A stretch of DNA of 64,000 nt from CAVRXT01 sp049644285 (GCA_049644285.1 JBARRP010000023.1:1-64000), one strand, 5' to 3'. Shown: positions 51,641-61,474, counted from the first letter of the stretch. Numbers and translations: made by a program. The notes: generated by a model from the letters alone, not told the origin.

Positions 51641-54600
51641 ATGAAATCAATGACGATTCTGCGGATTGGTGTGTGCGTGTGTTTGAGTCTTCTCCTTGGC
51701 GGGGCAACGTTCGCGCAAACTACAGGAACGATTCGCGGGTCCGTCAAGGATCCCTCGGGGGCGGTTGTGCCGGGAGCGAACCTGAGGGCGACGCTGCAAG
51801 GGACGGACACGACGCGCACCGCATCCTCGGATGCAGACGGAGACTTTGAGTTCCCGGAATTGGCCGTTGGTCACTACACTGTGACAGTGGAGGCGACAGG
51901 CTTCAAGAAGTTCAATGTCAAAGACATCGAAGTAAGCCTGGGACATGTCACCGCCGTGAATGCCGCACTTCAGGTTGGGGAATCGGCTCAGACGGTTACG
52001 GTGGAAAGCGAAGCGGCTCAAGTGGAGACCACGAGTACGCAGATGGGGGCCGTGGTGAACGATATCGCCATACGGCAGCTTCCCTTGAATAAGCGCGACA
52101 CTTATCAATTGTTGCAACTCCAACCGGGTGTCCAGTCTCAATTGGGAGCGAACCTATTCTACGGCAGCGACCAGGCCGGGGTCGTCTCCGTGAATGGGGG
52201 CCGCGGCCGCTCGAACAACTACATGGTGAATGGCGGCGACGGGAACGACATTTTCGTGAATCTGCCCGCAATTCAGCCATCCCCCGATGCCATCGAAGAG
52301 TTCCGCGTGTTGACAAACACATTTGACGCGGAGTACGGACGCAACTCCGGGTCGGTCGTCAACGTCGTGACCAAGTCCGGCACCAACGAAATTCACGGAG
52401 ACTTTTATGATTTCTTCCGAAATAAGGTGCTGGATGCCAGAAACCCCTTCGATAGCACCGTGGCTGATTGGAAACAGAACCAATTTGGGGCTACTTTGGG
52501 CGCACCCATTAAGAAGGACCGGACGTTTATCTTCGGTTCGTACGAAGGCAATCGGCAGATTGAGGGGCAATCCTCGGGCAACGTCTTTGTTCCAACCTCG
52601 CAGGAGGCCGCTGGCAACTTCTCGGCCGCGGGCTCCACGTTCACAGGCACGCTATCGAATGCTTTCTTTGCCGGTATAATAGGAGCGCGCACGACGGGCA
52701 ACACCGGCCAGAATTGCGATAGTGCTGCGAGGAAAGAGCAGGCTGCTGCAGGGCTACCACCGACAGGTGTTACAAATGCTGCGGGGGGCCTGTTTCAGAA
52801 CATTTTTCCGAACAACAAAATCCCCATCGAGTGTTTTGACCCTGTTGCCCTCGATCTGTACAACCAATTTGTCGCTCCCCTTCCGAACAGCGGCAGCGGC
52901 ACTGTCAGTTTGAATCCAGGTGAGCACGACCGGGGGGACCAATTCACAATTCGGTTCGACCACAAGATCAGTGCGACCCAGCAATTCAGCGCTTACTACT
53001 ACTTCACGGATAATTCCAAGACCGAGCCCTTTTCGTTCTTCCAGGCGGCGGGTGCAAACGTTCCTGGGTTTGGCGCTCTTTTCGCGACGCGCGTTCAGCA
53101 GTGGAACCTGAGCCATACCTGGACGATCGGGTCCTCGGCTGTCAACGAATTTCGTTTCAGCTACTTCCGTGAAGGGCAGGGGAAATTGGACCACCCGGCA
53201 TTCGTCAGCTCCGACGGCACAGCGCATAGCGCGTGTAAGACTGTTTCGGCTGCATTTTGCTTCTCAGATCCGGCCAATCTGGCCGCGGGGATCACGACAA
53301 GACTACCGGGGCATGCCGGTGTGCCGTTTATCAGCGTTTCGGGTGGATTTGTGATCGGAAATAATTTCGAAGGGGAACTTCCGCAAGTGGGTAACACCTT
53401 CCAATGGATGGACAACTACACGAAGATCATCGGAAAACACAGCTTCAAGTTTGGCGGTGATGTGCATCGCCAGCGTTTTGACCAGTTCTTATTTTTCGAG
53501 ACCACCGGATTCTTTACCTTTCAGTCCAACCAAGCCTCTCCTTCCGGGAATGACGTCGGATTCAGCGATGCCTACCCAAACTACTTTTTGGGGCAGCCGA
53601 CCTCTTACGGACAGGGAGCGGCTCAAGCAGAGGACCTCCGGAACACCCAGCTTTTTGTGTTTGCCCAGGACAGTTGGAAGCTTCGCCCGAGCGTAACCCT
53701 AAATTACGGCTTGCGCTGGGAGTTGAACACTAACTACTACGACCTTGGAAACCGGTTGCAGACGTTTCGACCAGGTCAAGCTGACAAACTCTACCCGTGC
53801 TTGCTGAATCCTGCTCAGCCCAGTAGTGCAGCATTGATTGCAGCTTTCGGGAGTGCAAAATGCGGTCCCAACGACCCGGGCAATGCTGTCTTTCCTCTTG
53901 GGGAGCTGGTCCCCGGCGACCCCGGGGTTCCTCGCGGGCTGACCCAAACTTACTACAGGTCGTTTGCCCCTCGCATTGGTTTGGCTTGGAGTCCAGGTTG
54001 GACGGGAGGTTGGCTTTCCAAGCTAACGGGTGGGCCCGGCAAGTCGAGCGTCCGAATGGGCTGGGGGCTCTTCTATAATCCGATCGAGCAGCTTGTCCTC
54101 GAACAATTCAGTGCCGAGCCGCCGTTCGGCGGGAGCACCCTGCTATCGGGTACGCTGTTCAACACCCCATTCGAATTCCAGAGCGGTGGTCAAGCTCCGA
54201 ATCCGTTCGTCGGAGTGATTCAACAGACTCCTAAGACGCCATGCTTCAACCCAAGCGGTCCCACGGGTTGTGTGGACTGGTCGTTGTTCCGACCTTTACT
54301 GCTTTTTGGAGAATTCCAGCCGCACATGCGGTCTCAGTATTCTGTGCAGTACAACTTCAACATCGAGCGCCAGTTGGGTAAGGACATGATCTTCCAGATT
54401 GGCTACGTCGGCACACAGGCCCACCGCCTATTGGCGTCGCACGAATTGAACGGTGGCAACGCGCGGACCTGCCTGGATTTGAATGCCATCTCTACCTTCT
54501 ATACTAATGCCGGTAACAGCGCGCTGGCGTCGGCGTATTCTTGCGGTCCATTCTTCGCTGACTCCCCCTTCAGCTTGCCAGCCGGCACAATTCCACCTGG

Positions 54601-55495
54601 ATTCACACTCCACTTGCCATATGGCAGCATTCCGTCTGTGACTGGGTCAGCGGCCAACCCCAGCCCGGCCATTACATTGGTTGGCCTGCGGCCATTCTCC
54701 TCACCATTCTGCCATCCGACGACCGGAGTGGGCTGCCCACCGGATAGCATCCCTGTATTCGGCAGCATCTTTGCTCAGGACACCATCGGTAATTCGAACT
54801 ACAATTCGCTTCAGCTGCTTCTGGAAAGGCATTTCTCAAAGGGTTTACAATTCCAGGCAGCGTACACGTTCAGCAAGTCCATTGACGACTCTTCCAGTTT
54901 TGAAAGCATCCTGAACCCCCTCAATTTCCGGAAGACTCGATCATTGTCGCTCTTCGACGCTACGCACCGATTCGTCTTTAGCCCCTACTGGGAGCTGCCG
55001 ATTGCCAAACATCAAGGCTTGACTGGGAAGTTGATCAACGGCTGGGCTGTATCGGGCATTATCACCTACCAGACCGGTTTCCCGATTCGCATCGACTCCT
55101 CGAATGACATCGAACTGGAAAACAGCTTTGATTTCGAGCCGATCGGCGTCCCGCAACTGAGTGGCCCAGTCCATTTCCTGAACCCTAAAACGCATGGAGG
55201 CCAACTCTTCGACACGAGCGTATTCAATGACGCTGCTCCGGGGACTTTTGGAAACGCGCCGCGATCGCTTTGTTGCGGGCCAGCAATTAGCCAGACGGAT
55301 CTTTCATTCCAGAAGACCACGTCGATCACGGAGAAAACCAGACTGGAGTTCCGGGCGGATTTCTTCAACATCTGGAACCACACGCAATTCCTTAACCCCG
55401 ACGGGAATTTCAGCAATCTCGGCAGCACCTTCGGGTTCGTAACAAAGGCGCGTGATCCGCGGCTCATCCAGTTCGGTCTGAAGTTCTCGTTCTGA
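51641..55495 (+). CDS. Oar-like TonB-dependent outer-membrane receptor
   Basis: 1284-aa receptor of the large acidobacterial Oar type. The ATG at 51641 has AAGGAG 6 nt upstream and begins a signal peptide (ILRIGVCVCLSLLLGGATFA). Next come a carboxypeptidase-regulatory-like domain (about residues 30-115, TIRGSVKDPSGAVVPGANLR) and a plug (about 120-230; PDAIEEFRVLTNTFDAEYGR). A barrel of about 1,000 residues follows, ending with a phenylalanine (IQFGLKFSF). No TonB box is obvious. It starts the rightward half of the amine locus, before the aminotransferase, permease, ALDH and GABA aminotransferase genes, so it may bring the amine-containing substrate across the outer membrane. Confidence 0.88.
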   Translation: MKSMTILRIGVCVCLSLLLGGATFAQTTGTIRGSVKDPSGAVVPGANLRATLQGTDTTRTASSDADGDFEFPELAVGHYTVTVEATGFKKFNVKDIEVSLGHVTAVNAALQVGESAQTVTVESEAAQVETTSTQMGAVVNDIAIRQLPLNKRDTYQLLQLQPGVQSQLGANLFYGSDQAGVVSVNGGRGRSNNYMVNGGDGNDIFVNLPAIQPSPDAIEEFRVLTNTFDAEYGRNSGSVVNVVTKSGTNEIHGDFYDFFRNKVLDARNPFDSTVADWKQNQFGATLGAPIKKDRTFIFGSYEGNRQIEGQSSGNVFVPTSQEAAGNFSAAGSTFTGTLSNAFFAGIIGARTTGNTGQNCDSAARKEQAAAGLPPTGVTNAAGGLFQNIFPNNKIPIECFDPVALDLYNQFVAPLPNSGSGTVSLNPGEHDRGDQFTIRFDHKISATQQFSAYYYFTDNSKTEPFSFFQAAGANVPGFGALFATRVQQWNLSHTWTIGSSAVNEFRFSYFREGQGKLDHPAFVSSDGTAHSACKTVSAAFCFSDPANLAAGITTRLPGHAGVPFISVSGGFVIGNNFEGELPQVGNTFQWMDNYTKIIGKHSFKFGGDVHRQRFDQFLFFETTGFFTFQSNQASPSGNDVGFSDAYPNYFLGQPTSYGQGAAQAEDLRNTQLFVFAQDSWKLRPSVTLNYGLRWELNTNYYDLGNRLQTFRPGQADKLYPCLLNPAQPSSAALIAAFGSAKCGPNDPGNAVFPLGELVPGDPGVPRGLTQTYYRSFAPRIGLAWSPGWTGGWLSKLTGGPGKSSVRMGWGLFYNPIEQLVLEQFSAEPPFGGSTLLSGTLFNTPFEFQSGGQAPNPFVGVIQQTPKTPCFNPSGPTGCVDWSLFRPLLLFGEFQPHMRSQYSVQYNFNIERQLGKDMIFQIGYVGTQAHRLLASHELNGGNARTCLDLNAISTFYTNAGNSALASAYSCGPFFADSPFSLPAGTIPPGFTLHLPYGSIPSVTGSAANPSPAITLVGLRPFSSPFCHPTTGVGCPPDSIPVFGSIFAQDTIGNSNYNSLQLLLERHFSKGLQFQAAYTFSKSIDDSSSFESILNPLNFRKTRSLSLFDATHRFVFSPYWELPIAKHQGLTGKLINGWAVSGIITYQTGFPIRIDSSNDIELENSFDFEPIGVPQLSGPVHFLNPKTHGGQLFDTSVFNDAAPGTFGNAPRSLCCGPAISQTDLSFQKTTSITEKTRLEFRADFFNIWNHTQFLNPDGNFSNLGSTFGFVTKARDPRLIQFGLKFSF

Positions 55496-55658
55496 TCCAC
55501 TGGAAAGGGGGATAACGGTTGGCAGTTGCCGCTCATCATTTCATTCTATGCGTCGGCTCAGCCGAGGCCTTTGAATTTCTGTGGATTGAAGACTCTTTGA
55601 GCCGCTGCCGGACGCGGAGGCGAGAATCCCCATAACCTGTTCGTAAGGGAGAGCACCC

Positions 55659-57029
55659 ATGCACGAAGGGCTACAGAAGGAACTCGAAACATATAAGAAG
55701 CGGACGCCACGCTCGCGGGAAGCGCATGAAAGAGCAGTGAAGCGCTTGCCGCTGGGCGTTGCGAGTAATTATCGCGCGTACGAGCCATATCCCATTTTTG
55801 TGCGCGACGGCAATGCCGGGCACATTCATGACATCGACGGAAACGAATACATCGATTTCAACCTGTGTTTCGGCGCTTTGATGGCGGGACATCGACATCC
55901 GGCAGTGATCAAGGCCGTCGAGGCGAAACTGAAGACGGGGACGATGTTCGGGATGCCGCATGACGCCGAATGGGAGCTGGCGGAAGAAATCTGCGCGCGA
56001 TATCCGGTGGACATGGTGCGGTTCAGCAACAGCGGCACCGAGGCCACGATGCATGCGGTGCGTTTGGCGCGCGCGGCAACGGGGCGCGACCGGATCATCA
56101 AGATGGAAGGCGCCTATCACGGCCTGCACGACTCGGTTCTCGTATCGCTGAAGCCGAAGGCCCAGGAAGCGGGCGATCCCAACTGGCCGAGTCCGGTGCC
56201 GGCCGGGGAAGGCGTGCCGAAAGCGACGCTTCAAAACACTCTCGTCGCACAATTCAATGACATCGCCGGGGTCGAGCGCCTGTTCCAGAAATACGCAGGC
56301 GAGATCGCGGCGGTGATCGTCGAGCCCATCTTGATGAACGTAGGCATTCTGATGCCGGAGCCTGGGTATCATCAGGCGCTGAGGGAAATCACGAAGAAGA
56401 ATGGCACGCTGCTGATTTTCGATGAGGTGAAAACAGGCGCGAAACTGGCCTACGGCGGGGCGTGCGAATATTTCGGGATTAAGCCGGATATCATCTGCCT
56501 GGCAAAATCGATCGGCGGTGGCTTCTCACTGGCTGCATTTGGCGCCCGCCGCGAGATCATGAATCTAATTGCCGATCATCGCGTGTTTCACGGCGGCACT
56601 TACAACACGAATCCAGTGGCGATGGCTGCGGGACTTGCGACGTTCCGCGAAGTCTTGACGCGGCAGGCTTATGAGCACGTCGGGCGATTGAACAAGAAGC
56701 TTGTCGAAGGCTACCAGAAGCAGCTCGATAAGACCGGATTGCGCGCTTACGTGGCGGCAGCCGGCACCAATGGGGCGCTGATGTTCTTCTCGAAGCCGAT
56801 TCGGAATTATCGCGATTGGCTGACGGTGGATAGCGAGTTGTGGCGGCACTACTGGTTCGGGATGGTGAACCGGGGCGTGATGGCGCAGCCTTACTGGTGG
56901 GACGAGCAGTGGACTGTCTCGGTGGCGCACACGGAAGCTGATATCGACCGTCATCTCGAGGCGTTTGCCGAGGTGGCGCCCGCGCTGGCCCACGCGCAAA
57001 AGGAAGCGCAGGCTGCTGTAGCGCGCTAA
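55659..57029 (+). CDS. class III PLP aminotransferase (glutamate-1-semialdehyde aminotransferase-like)
   Basis: 456-aa PLP enzyme of fold type I, class III. It looks like HemL in its N-terminal KRLPLGVASNYRAYEPYPIF and in RFSNSGTEATMHAVRLARAA. The Asp is in LLIFDEVKTGAKLAYGGAC and the PLP-lysine in CLAKSIGGGFSLAAFGARRE. It lacks the HemL VGGVDSPVR start and has a longer Trp/Tyr-rich C-terminus, and a true hemL exists at 33.7 kb, so it probably transaminates another substrate, such as an amine or beta-amino acid. GGGAG precedes the ATG. It is followed after 18 bp by the APC permease. Confidence 0.85.
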   Translation: MHEGLQKELETYKKRTPRSREAHERAVKRLPLGVASNYRAYEPYPIFVRDGNAGHIHDIDGNEYIDFNLCFGALMAGHRHPAVIKAVEAKLKTGTMFGMPHDAEWELAEEICARYPVDMVRFSNSGTEATMHAVRLARAATGRDRIIKMEGAYHGLHDSVLVSLKPKAQEAGDPNWPSPVPAGEGVPKATLQNTLVAQFNDIAGVERLFQKYAGEIAAVIVEPILMNVGILMPEPGYHQALREITKKNGTLLIFDEVKTGAKLAYGGACEYFGIKPDIICLAKSIGGGFSLAAFGARREIMNLIADHRVFHGGTYNTNPVAMAAGLATFREVLTRQAYEHVGRLNKKLVEGYQKQLDKTGLRAYVAAAGTNGALMFFSKPIRNYRDWLTVDSELWRHYWFGMVNRGVMAQPYWWDEQWTVSVAHTEADIDRHLEAFAEVAPALAHAQKEAQAAVAR

Positions 57030-57047
57030 GTTCCGCCGAGGAGATCG

Positions 57048-58481
57048 GTGTCCGCAACGGACGCGACCATCACAGAAACTCCGCACCTGGTGCGAGCGCT
57101 CGGGCAGTGGGACCTGGTTCTGCTGTTCGTGGTGGCGGTCGCGAATCTGAATATCGTTCCGGTGGTGGCAGCGGGGGGCGCGGTCACGATCTGGTTGTGG
57201 TTGCTGGCGTTGCTGCTGTTCTTCTGGCCCCAGGGAATTGCGGTGATTGAACTTTCGAATCGCTACCCGAACGAGGGTGGCGTGTACCTCTGGACCAAAG
57301 AGATTTTCGGGAATTTTCACGGCTTTCTGTCGGGATGGTGTTACTGGACGAACAACGTGTTTTATATCCCGACGCTGCTGCTTTACATGGTCGGAATTTC
57401 GGTCTATGTGGGTGGGGCGCAGGCGCGCGGGCTCGGCAACAGCAAGATTTACGTCTTTGTGATGGCGTTGGCGTTGCTGTGGGTGCTGGTGTGGCTGAAC
57501 ATCCGCGGCTTGGGCGTGGGGAAATGGATCAACAATCTGGGCGGGGTCGGGACGTTCATAACTGCTGCTGCGCTGATCGGATTGGCGGCGGCGATCTTGA
57601 GCAAGCACGGGAGCTCGATTCACCCCAGCGATTTCCGAGTGACCTCGGCCGATTGGCACTTGGTGAATCTGTTTGGCATCATTTGTTTTGGATTGGTGGG
57701 GCTCGAGCTAGCTTCGGTGATGGGCGATGAAATTCGCGACCCGAAACGCACGCTTCCGCGAGCCGTTTTCTGGGGCGGCGTGATTTCCGGGCTGCTCTTT
57801 GTGGGGACAACGCTGGCGGTCCTGCTGGCGTTGCCGCAGGAAGCGATTGGCGCGGTGCAAGGACTGCTGCAGGCGGTGACGCGGATGGCCGATGATGTAG
57901 GAATCGCCTGGATTGGCCCTGGGGTGGCGCTGGTGCTGACGCTGGCGATCGCCGGAACGGCATCGGCGTGGTTTTCGGGTTCCGCGCGAATCCCGTTTGT
58001 TGCCGGGCTCGACCATTATCTTCCGTCAGGCCTTGGGCGCGTTCATCCGCGCTACTCGACGCCTTACGTGGCGCTGATCGTCCATGCAGTGCTTTCGAGC
58101 GCATTCATCGCCATGAGCTTCGTCGGGGCGAGCGTGGAAGAGGCTTACAAGATCATGCTTTTGCTCGCGACGGTCCTGCAGTTGGTGCCGTTTCTTTATA
58201 TGTTTGCCGCGCTGATCCGCTTGGCAAACGCATCGGATTTCCAGAAGGCGGTGTATTCGCGCGGCACGATCCTGGCTGGGGGTATTTCCGGTATTGTTGC
58301 GACCGCGGTCGGAATGATCGTGGCGTTCTGGCCGCAGACGAGCGGACAGGCAGTTTGGCTTTTCGAGCTCAAGATGGGAGTGGGATGCGCTTTCTTCATT
58401 CTCCTGGCGGTATTCTTTTTCTTCATCTACTCGCGGAGGACGCCGGCAGGCGCGGCGGTTCCGAAACGCGTACAACCGTAA
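57048..58481 (+). CDS. APC-superfamily amino acid/polyamine permease
   Basis: 477-aa inner-membrane transporter with about twelve hydrophobic segments. GTG start at 57048 with GAGGAGATCG before it. The APC N-terminal signature is ALGQWDLVLLFVVAVANLNI with a following Gly-rich VVAAGGAVTIWLWLLALLLF. The helix 3 region EGGVYLWTKEIFGNFHGFLS and the helix 6 region FGIICFGLVGLELASVMGDE are typical of polyamine/glutamate:GABA-type permeases. It may import the amine, or exchange an amine for GABA. Co-directional with the flanking aminotransferase and ALDH genes. Confidence 0.87.
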   Translation: MSATDATITETPHLVRALGQWDLVLLFVVAVANLNIVPVVAAGGAVTIWLWLLALLLFFWPQGIAVIELSNRYPNEGGVYLWTKEIFGNFHGFLSGWCYWTNNVFYIPTLLLYMVGISVYVGGAQARGLGNSKIYVFVMALALLWVLVWLNIRGLGVGKWINNLGGVGTFITAAALIGLAAAILSKHGSSIHPSDFRVTSADWHLVNLFGIICFGLVGLELASVMGDEIRDPKRTLPRAVFWGGVISGLLFVGTTLAVLLALPQEAIGAVQGLLQAVTRMADDVGIAWIGPGVALVLTLAIAGTASAWFSGSARIPFVAGLDHYLPSGLGRVHPRYSTPYVALIVHAVLSSAFIAMSFVGASVEEAYKIMLLLATVLQLVPFLYMFAALIRLANASDFQKAVYSRGTILAGGISGIVATAVGMIVAFWPQTSGQAVWLFELKMGVGCAFFILLAVFFFFIYSRRTPAGAAVPKRVQP

Positions 58482-58494
58482 GGGGACAACTGCA

Positions 58495-58605
58495 ATGAGG
58501 TCCTATCAGGTGTACATTGACGGCCGAAGGGCAATTGCAGAAAGTAGAAGCCGTTGTCTCATATCCCTGCTCGGAGGTACTCATGGCAACCAGCGTCCAA
58601 ACTAA
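58495..58605 (+). other. 36-codon leader frame resembling an ALDH start
   Basis: A short frame with its own AAGGGG ribosome site begins MRSYQVYIDGRRAIAESRSR and stops at TAA 58603-58605, overlapping the aldehyde dehydrogenase start by 23 bp. Its opening resembles aldehyde dehydrogenase N-termini (compare YRMYVNGEWVESRR in the next gene). It could be the relic of a duplicated 5' end or a leader peptide. Confidence 0.3.
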
Positions 58606-60064
58606 TACGCGCAAGTATCGGATGTACGTCAACGGGGAATGGGTGGAAAGCCGGCGCGGATCGTATTTTCCCGTGATTGATCCTGCGACCGAAGAGATCA
58701 TCGCGGAAGTGCCCGAAGCGGACGAGCAAGACGTGAACCGGGCGGTCGCGGCGGCGAAGGCGGCGTTTGAATCCGGTCCGTGGCCGCAGACGACGGCGCA
58801 GGGGCGCGGGCGGATTCTTTTCCGGCTGGCCGAACGGGTGCGCAAAGAAGCGGCGACGCTGGCTGAGCTCGAATCGCGGAATTCCGGCAAGCCCATCGTG
58901 GAAGCGGAGTACGACATCGCCGACGTGGCCACCTGTTTCGAATATTACGGCGGGCTTGCTACGAAGGTTTTGGGGCATGTCAACCCCGTCCCGGACAACG
59001 CGCTGAGCCTGTCTTTGCGCGAGCCGATTGGCGTGGCCGCGCAAATTATTCCGTGGAATTATCCGCTGCTGATGGCGGCTTGGAAGCTCGCGCCGGCGAT
59101 CGCCGCCGGATGCACTTGCGTGCTGAAGCCGGCCGAGCAGACGCCGCTGACCGCGCTTGAGTTTGCGAACTGGCTCGCGGATTCGGGATTACCCCCGGGC
59201 GTAGTGAACATCATCACCGGCTTCGGCGAGACGGCGGGAGCGCCGCTGGTCCGGCATCCCGACGTCAACAAAGTCGCGTTCACCGGCAGCGCCGCGGTGG
59301 GGAAGCAGATCGTGAAAATGGCGGCCGATACGGTGAAGCGCGTGACGCTGGAACTCGGTGGAAAGTCTCCCAACATCTTTTTCGCCGACGCGGATTTCGA
59401 AGCGGCGATCGACGGGGCGCTGTTCGGCGTCTTCATCAATCAGGGCGAGGTGTGTTCGGCGGGAAGCCGGATTTTGGTGGAGCGGAAGATTTATCCGCGA
59501 TTCGTGGAAGCGATGGCCGCGAAGGCCAAAACGATCCGGCTGGGTCCGCCGCTCGAACGCGAGACAAAGATGGGCCCGCTGGTCAGCAAAGAGCAATACG
59601 AGCGGGTGCGCTCTTATCAGGAGATTGGGAAAAAAGAAGCCAAGCTCGCTGCCGGAGGCGATCGTCCGAAAAATCTTGCGCGCGGGTATTTCGTTTCGCC
59701 AACGATTTTTTACGACGTAGACAATTCCGCCCGGATTGCGCAGGAAGAGATCTTCGGGCCTGTAGCGGCGGTCATTCCGTTCTCGGACGAGGCTGAAGCC
59801 ATACGCATCGCGAATGCGACGCCGTACGGACTGGCTGCGGCGGTATGGTCACGCGACATCTTCAAAGCGTTTCGGGTGGTGAAGGCCATACGCGCGGGAG
59901 TGGTGTGGGTGAACCACATGCAGCCGACGTATGTCGAGGCGCCCTGGGGCGGGTACAAGCAATCCGGATTCGGCCGCGAGTTGGGGCCGTGGGGAATTGA
60001 GGAGTATCTCGAAACCAAGCAGGTGCACATCAACTTGAACGAACAACCAATCGGATGGTACTGA
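58583..60064 (+). CDS. NAD(P)-dependent aldehyde dehydrogenase (aminobutyraldehyde/betaine-aldehyde type)
   Basis: 493-aa aldehyde dehydrogenase. The ATG at 58583 follows GGAGGTACTC and gives the usual N-terminus KYRMYVNGEWVESRRGSYFP. Catalytic Asn is in IIPWNYPLLMAAWKLAPAIA, Glu in VTLELGGKSPNIFF (about residue 257) and Cys in FINQGEVCSAGSRILV (about residue 291). The C-terminal block YGLAAAVWSRD and VWVNHMQPTYVEAPWGGYKQ resembles betaine-aldehyde and 4-aminobutanal dehydrogenases (PuuC/PatD-like). In this locus it would oxidise aminoaldehydes from amine oxidation or transamination. Followed after 2 bp by the gabT-like gene. Confidence 0.88.
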   Translation: MATSVQTNTRKYRMYVNGEWVESRRGSYFPVIDPATEEIIAEVPEADEQDVNRAVAAAKAAFESGPWPQTTAQGRGRILFRLAERVRKEAATLAELESRNSGKPIVEAEYDIADVATCFEYYGGLATKVLGHVNPVPDNALSLSLREPIGVAAQIIPWNYPLLMAAWKLAPAIAAGCTCVLKPAEQTPLTALEFANWLADSGLPPGVVNIITGFGETAGAPLVRHPDVNKVAFTGSAAVGKQIVKMAADTVKRVTLELGGKSPNIFFADADFEAAIDGALFGVFINQGEVCSAGSRILVERKIYPRFVEAMAAKAKTIRLGPPLERETKMGPLVSKEQYERVRSYQEIGKKEAKLAAGGDRPKNLARGYFVSPTIFYDVDNSARIAQEEIFGPVAAVIPFSDEAEAIRIANATPYGLAAAVWSRDIFKAFRVVKAIRAGVVWVNHMQPTYVEAPWGGYKQSGFGRELGPWGIEEYLETKQVHINLNEQPIGWY

Positions 60065-60066
60065 AA

Positions 60067-61431
60067 ATGGCGACGATACAATTGCGGACGCCCGTTCCCG
60101 GGCCGAAATCACTGGAATTGATGAGGCGGCGCGCCGGAGCGGTCGCGCGAGGCGTTGCTCATGCGACGCCGGTGTTCGCGGCGCGCGCCGAAGGCGCCGT
60201 GATCGAAGACGTCGACGGCAACCGGTTCATCGATTTTGCCGGAGGGATCGGCTGCACGAACGTGGGGCATCGAGCGGCGCGCGTGATGAGCGCAGTTCGC
60301 GAGCAGTTCGACCGTTTTCTGCACACGTGTTTCAGTGTGGCGCCCTACGCGGGCTACGTGGAGCTGTGCGAGAAATTGAATTCGCTGGTGCCGGGCGATT
60401 TTCCCAAGAAGACGCTGCTGGTGAACACAGGCGCAGAGGCCGTCGAGAATGCTGTCAAGATCGCGCGCTGCTACACGCGGCGGCCGGCGGTGATTTGCTT
60501 TGAGGACGCGTTTCATGGCCGGACGATGCTCACGATGTCGCTCACCAGCAAGACGCATCCTTACAAAGCGGGGTTTGAGCCCTTCGCGAATGACATCTAT
60601 CGGATTCCGTACGCCTATTGCTACCGCTGCTCGTATTCGCTGAAATATCCGTCCTGCGAGGTTTTCTGCGCCTCTCGCCTGGAGGACACGTTCAAGCGGG
60701 TCGTCGCCGCCGACGCGGTGGCTGCGGTAATCGCTGAGCCGATCCTCGGAGAAGGGGGATTCGTCACTCCGCCAGCAGAGTTTTTCCCGATGCTTCTCGA
60801 TATTTGCCGGAAGCATGGAATTCTTTTCATCGCCGACGAGGTGCAAACGGGAATCGGCCGGACGGGAGCGATGTTCGCGTGCGAGCGATATGGCGTCGTC
60901 CCGGATATTCTGGTGACCGCGAAATCTCTTGGCGGCGGCTTGCCGATTGCCTCCGTGACGGGGCGCGCGGAGATCATGGATACGCCGGGCTTGGGAGGTC
61001 TCGGGGGGACATTCCAGGGGAATCCTGTTTCGTGCGCTGCCGCGCTGGCCGTCCTCGAAGAGATGAAGGAAGGGAATTTGGCGGCGCGGGGGAGTCAGCT
61101 CGGCGAGGGGTTTGCCCGCCGCGCGAGTGAGTGGCAGAAGCGTTTGCCGATCGTGGGTGAATGCCGCGGGATGGGTGCGATGCGCGCGATCGAGCTGGTG
61201 CGCTCAAAGGAGACGCGCGAGCCGGCCAAGCAAGAAACCGAGCAGGTGGTGCGCTACTGTTACGAACACGGGCTGATCACGGTTTCGGCGGGGACGTATG
61301 GCAACGTGCTGCGCGTTTTGGTGCCGCTGACGATATCGGATGCGCAGTTTGATGAGGGGCTGGACGTGATGGAAGCGGCGCTTTCGACTGCGTGCGAGTC
61401 GCAGATTCACGCCGTCACGCGCCCTGCATAG
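60067..61431 (+). CDS. gabT: 4-aminobutyrate aminotransferase-like class III aminotransferase
   Basis: 454-aa PLP enzyme expected to convert GABA plus 2-oxoglutarate to succinic semialdehyde plus glutamate. GabT features: VIEDVDGNRFIDFAGGIGCT, LLVNTGAEAVENAVKIARCY, ICFEDAFHGRTMLTMSLTSK, ADEVQTGIGRTGAMFACERY, and the PLP-lysine in LVTAKSLGGGLPIASVTGRA. A four-Cys stretch (CYRCSY ... PSCEVFC, about residues 182-200) is also seen; such Cys pairs occur in some GABA aminotransferases. The ATG at 60067 is preferred; an ATG at 60055 would overlap the ALDH stop. Last gene of the rightward amine unit. Confidence 0.88.
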   Translation: MATIQLRTPVPGPKSLELMRRRAGAVARGVAHATPVFAARAEGAVIEDVDGNRFIDFAGGIGCTNVGHRAARVMSAVREQFDRFLHTCFSVAPYAGYVELCEKLNSLVPGDFPKKTLLVNTGAEAVENAVKIARCYTRRPAVICFEDAFHGRTMLTMSLTSKTHPYKAGFEPFANDIYRIPYAYCYRCSYSLKYPSCEVFCASRLEDTFKRVVAADAVAAVIAEPILGEGGFVTPPAEFFPMLLDICRKHGILFIADEVQTGIGRTGAMFACERYGVVPDILVTAKSLGGGLPIASVTGRAEIMDTPGLGGLGGTFQGNPVSCAAALAVLEEMKEGNLAARGSQLGEGFARRASEWQKRLPIVGECRGMGAMRAIELVRSKETREPAKQETEQVVRYCYEHGLITVSAGTYGNVLRVLVPLTISDAQFDEGLDVMEAALSTACESQIHAVTRPA

Positions 61432-61474
61432 CTCGGCACGCGCCGGGTAGTGGAACAGGCGAACAGGCGGACCG

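Noticed and set aside
55659..57029. Second hemL
   Set aside because: HemL-like PLP motifs are present, but the HemL N-terminal VGGVDSPVR block is missing, the C-terminus differs, and a full hemL sits in the heme locus.
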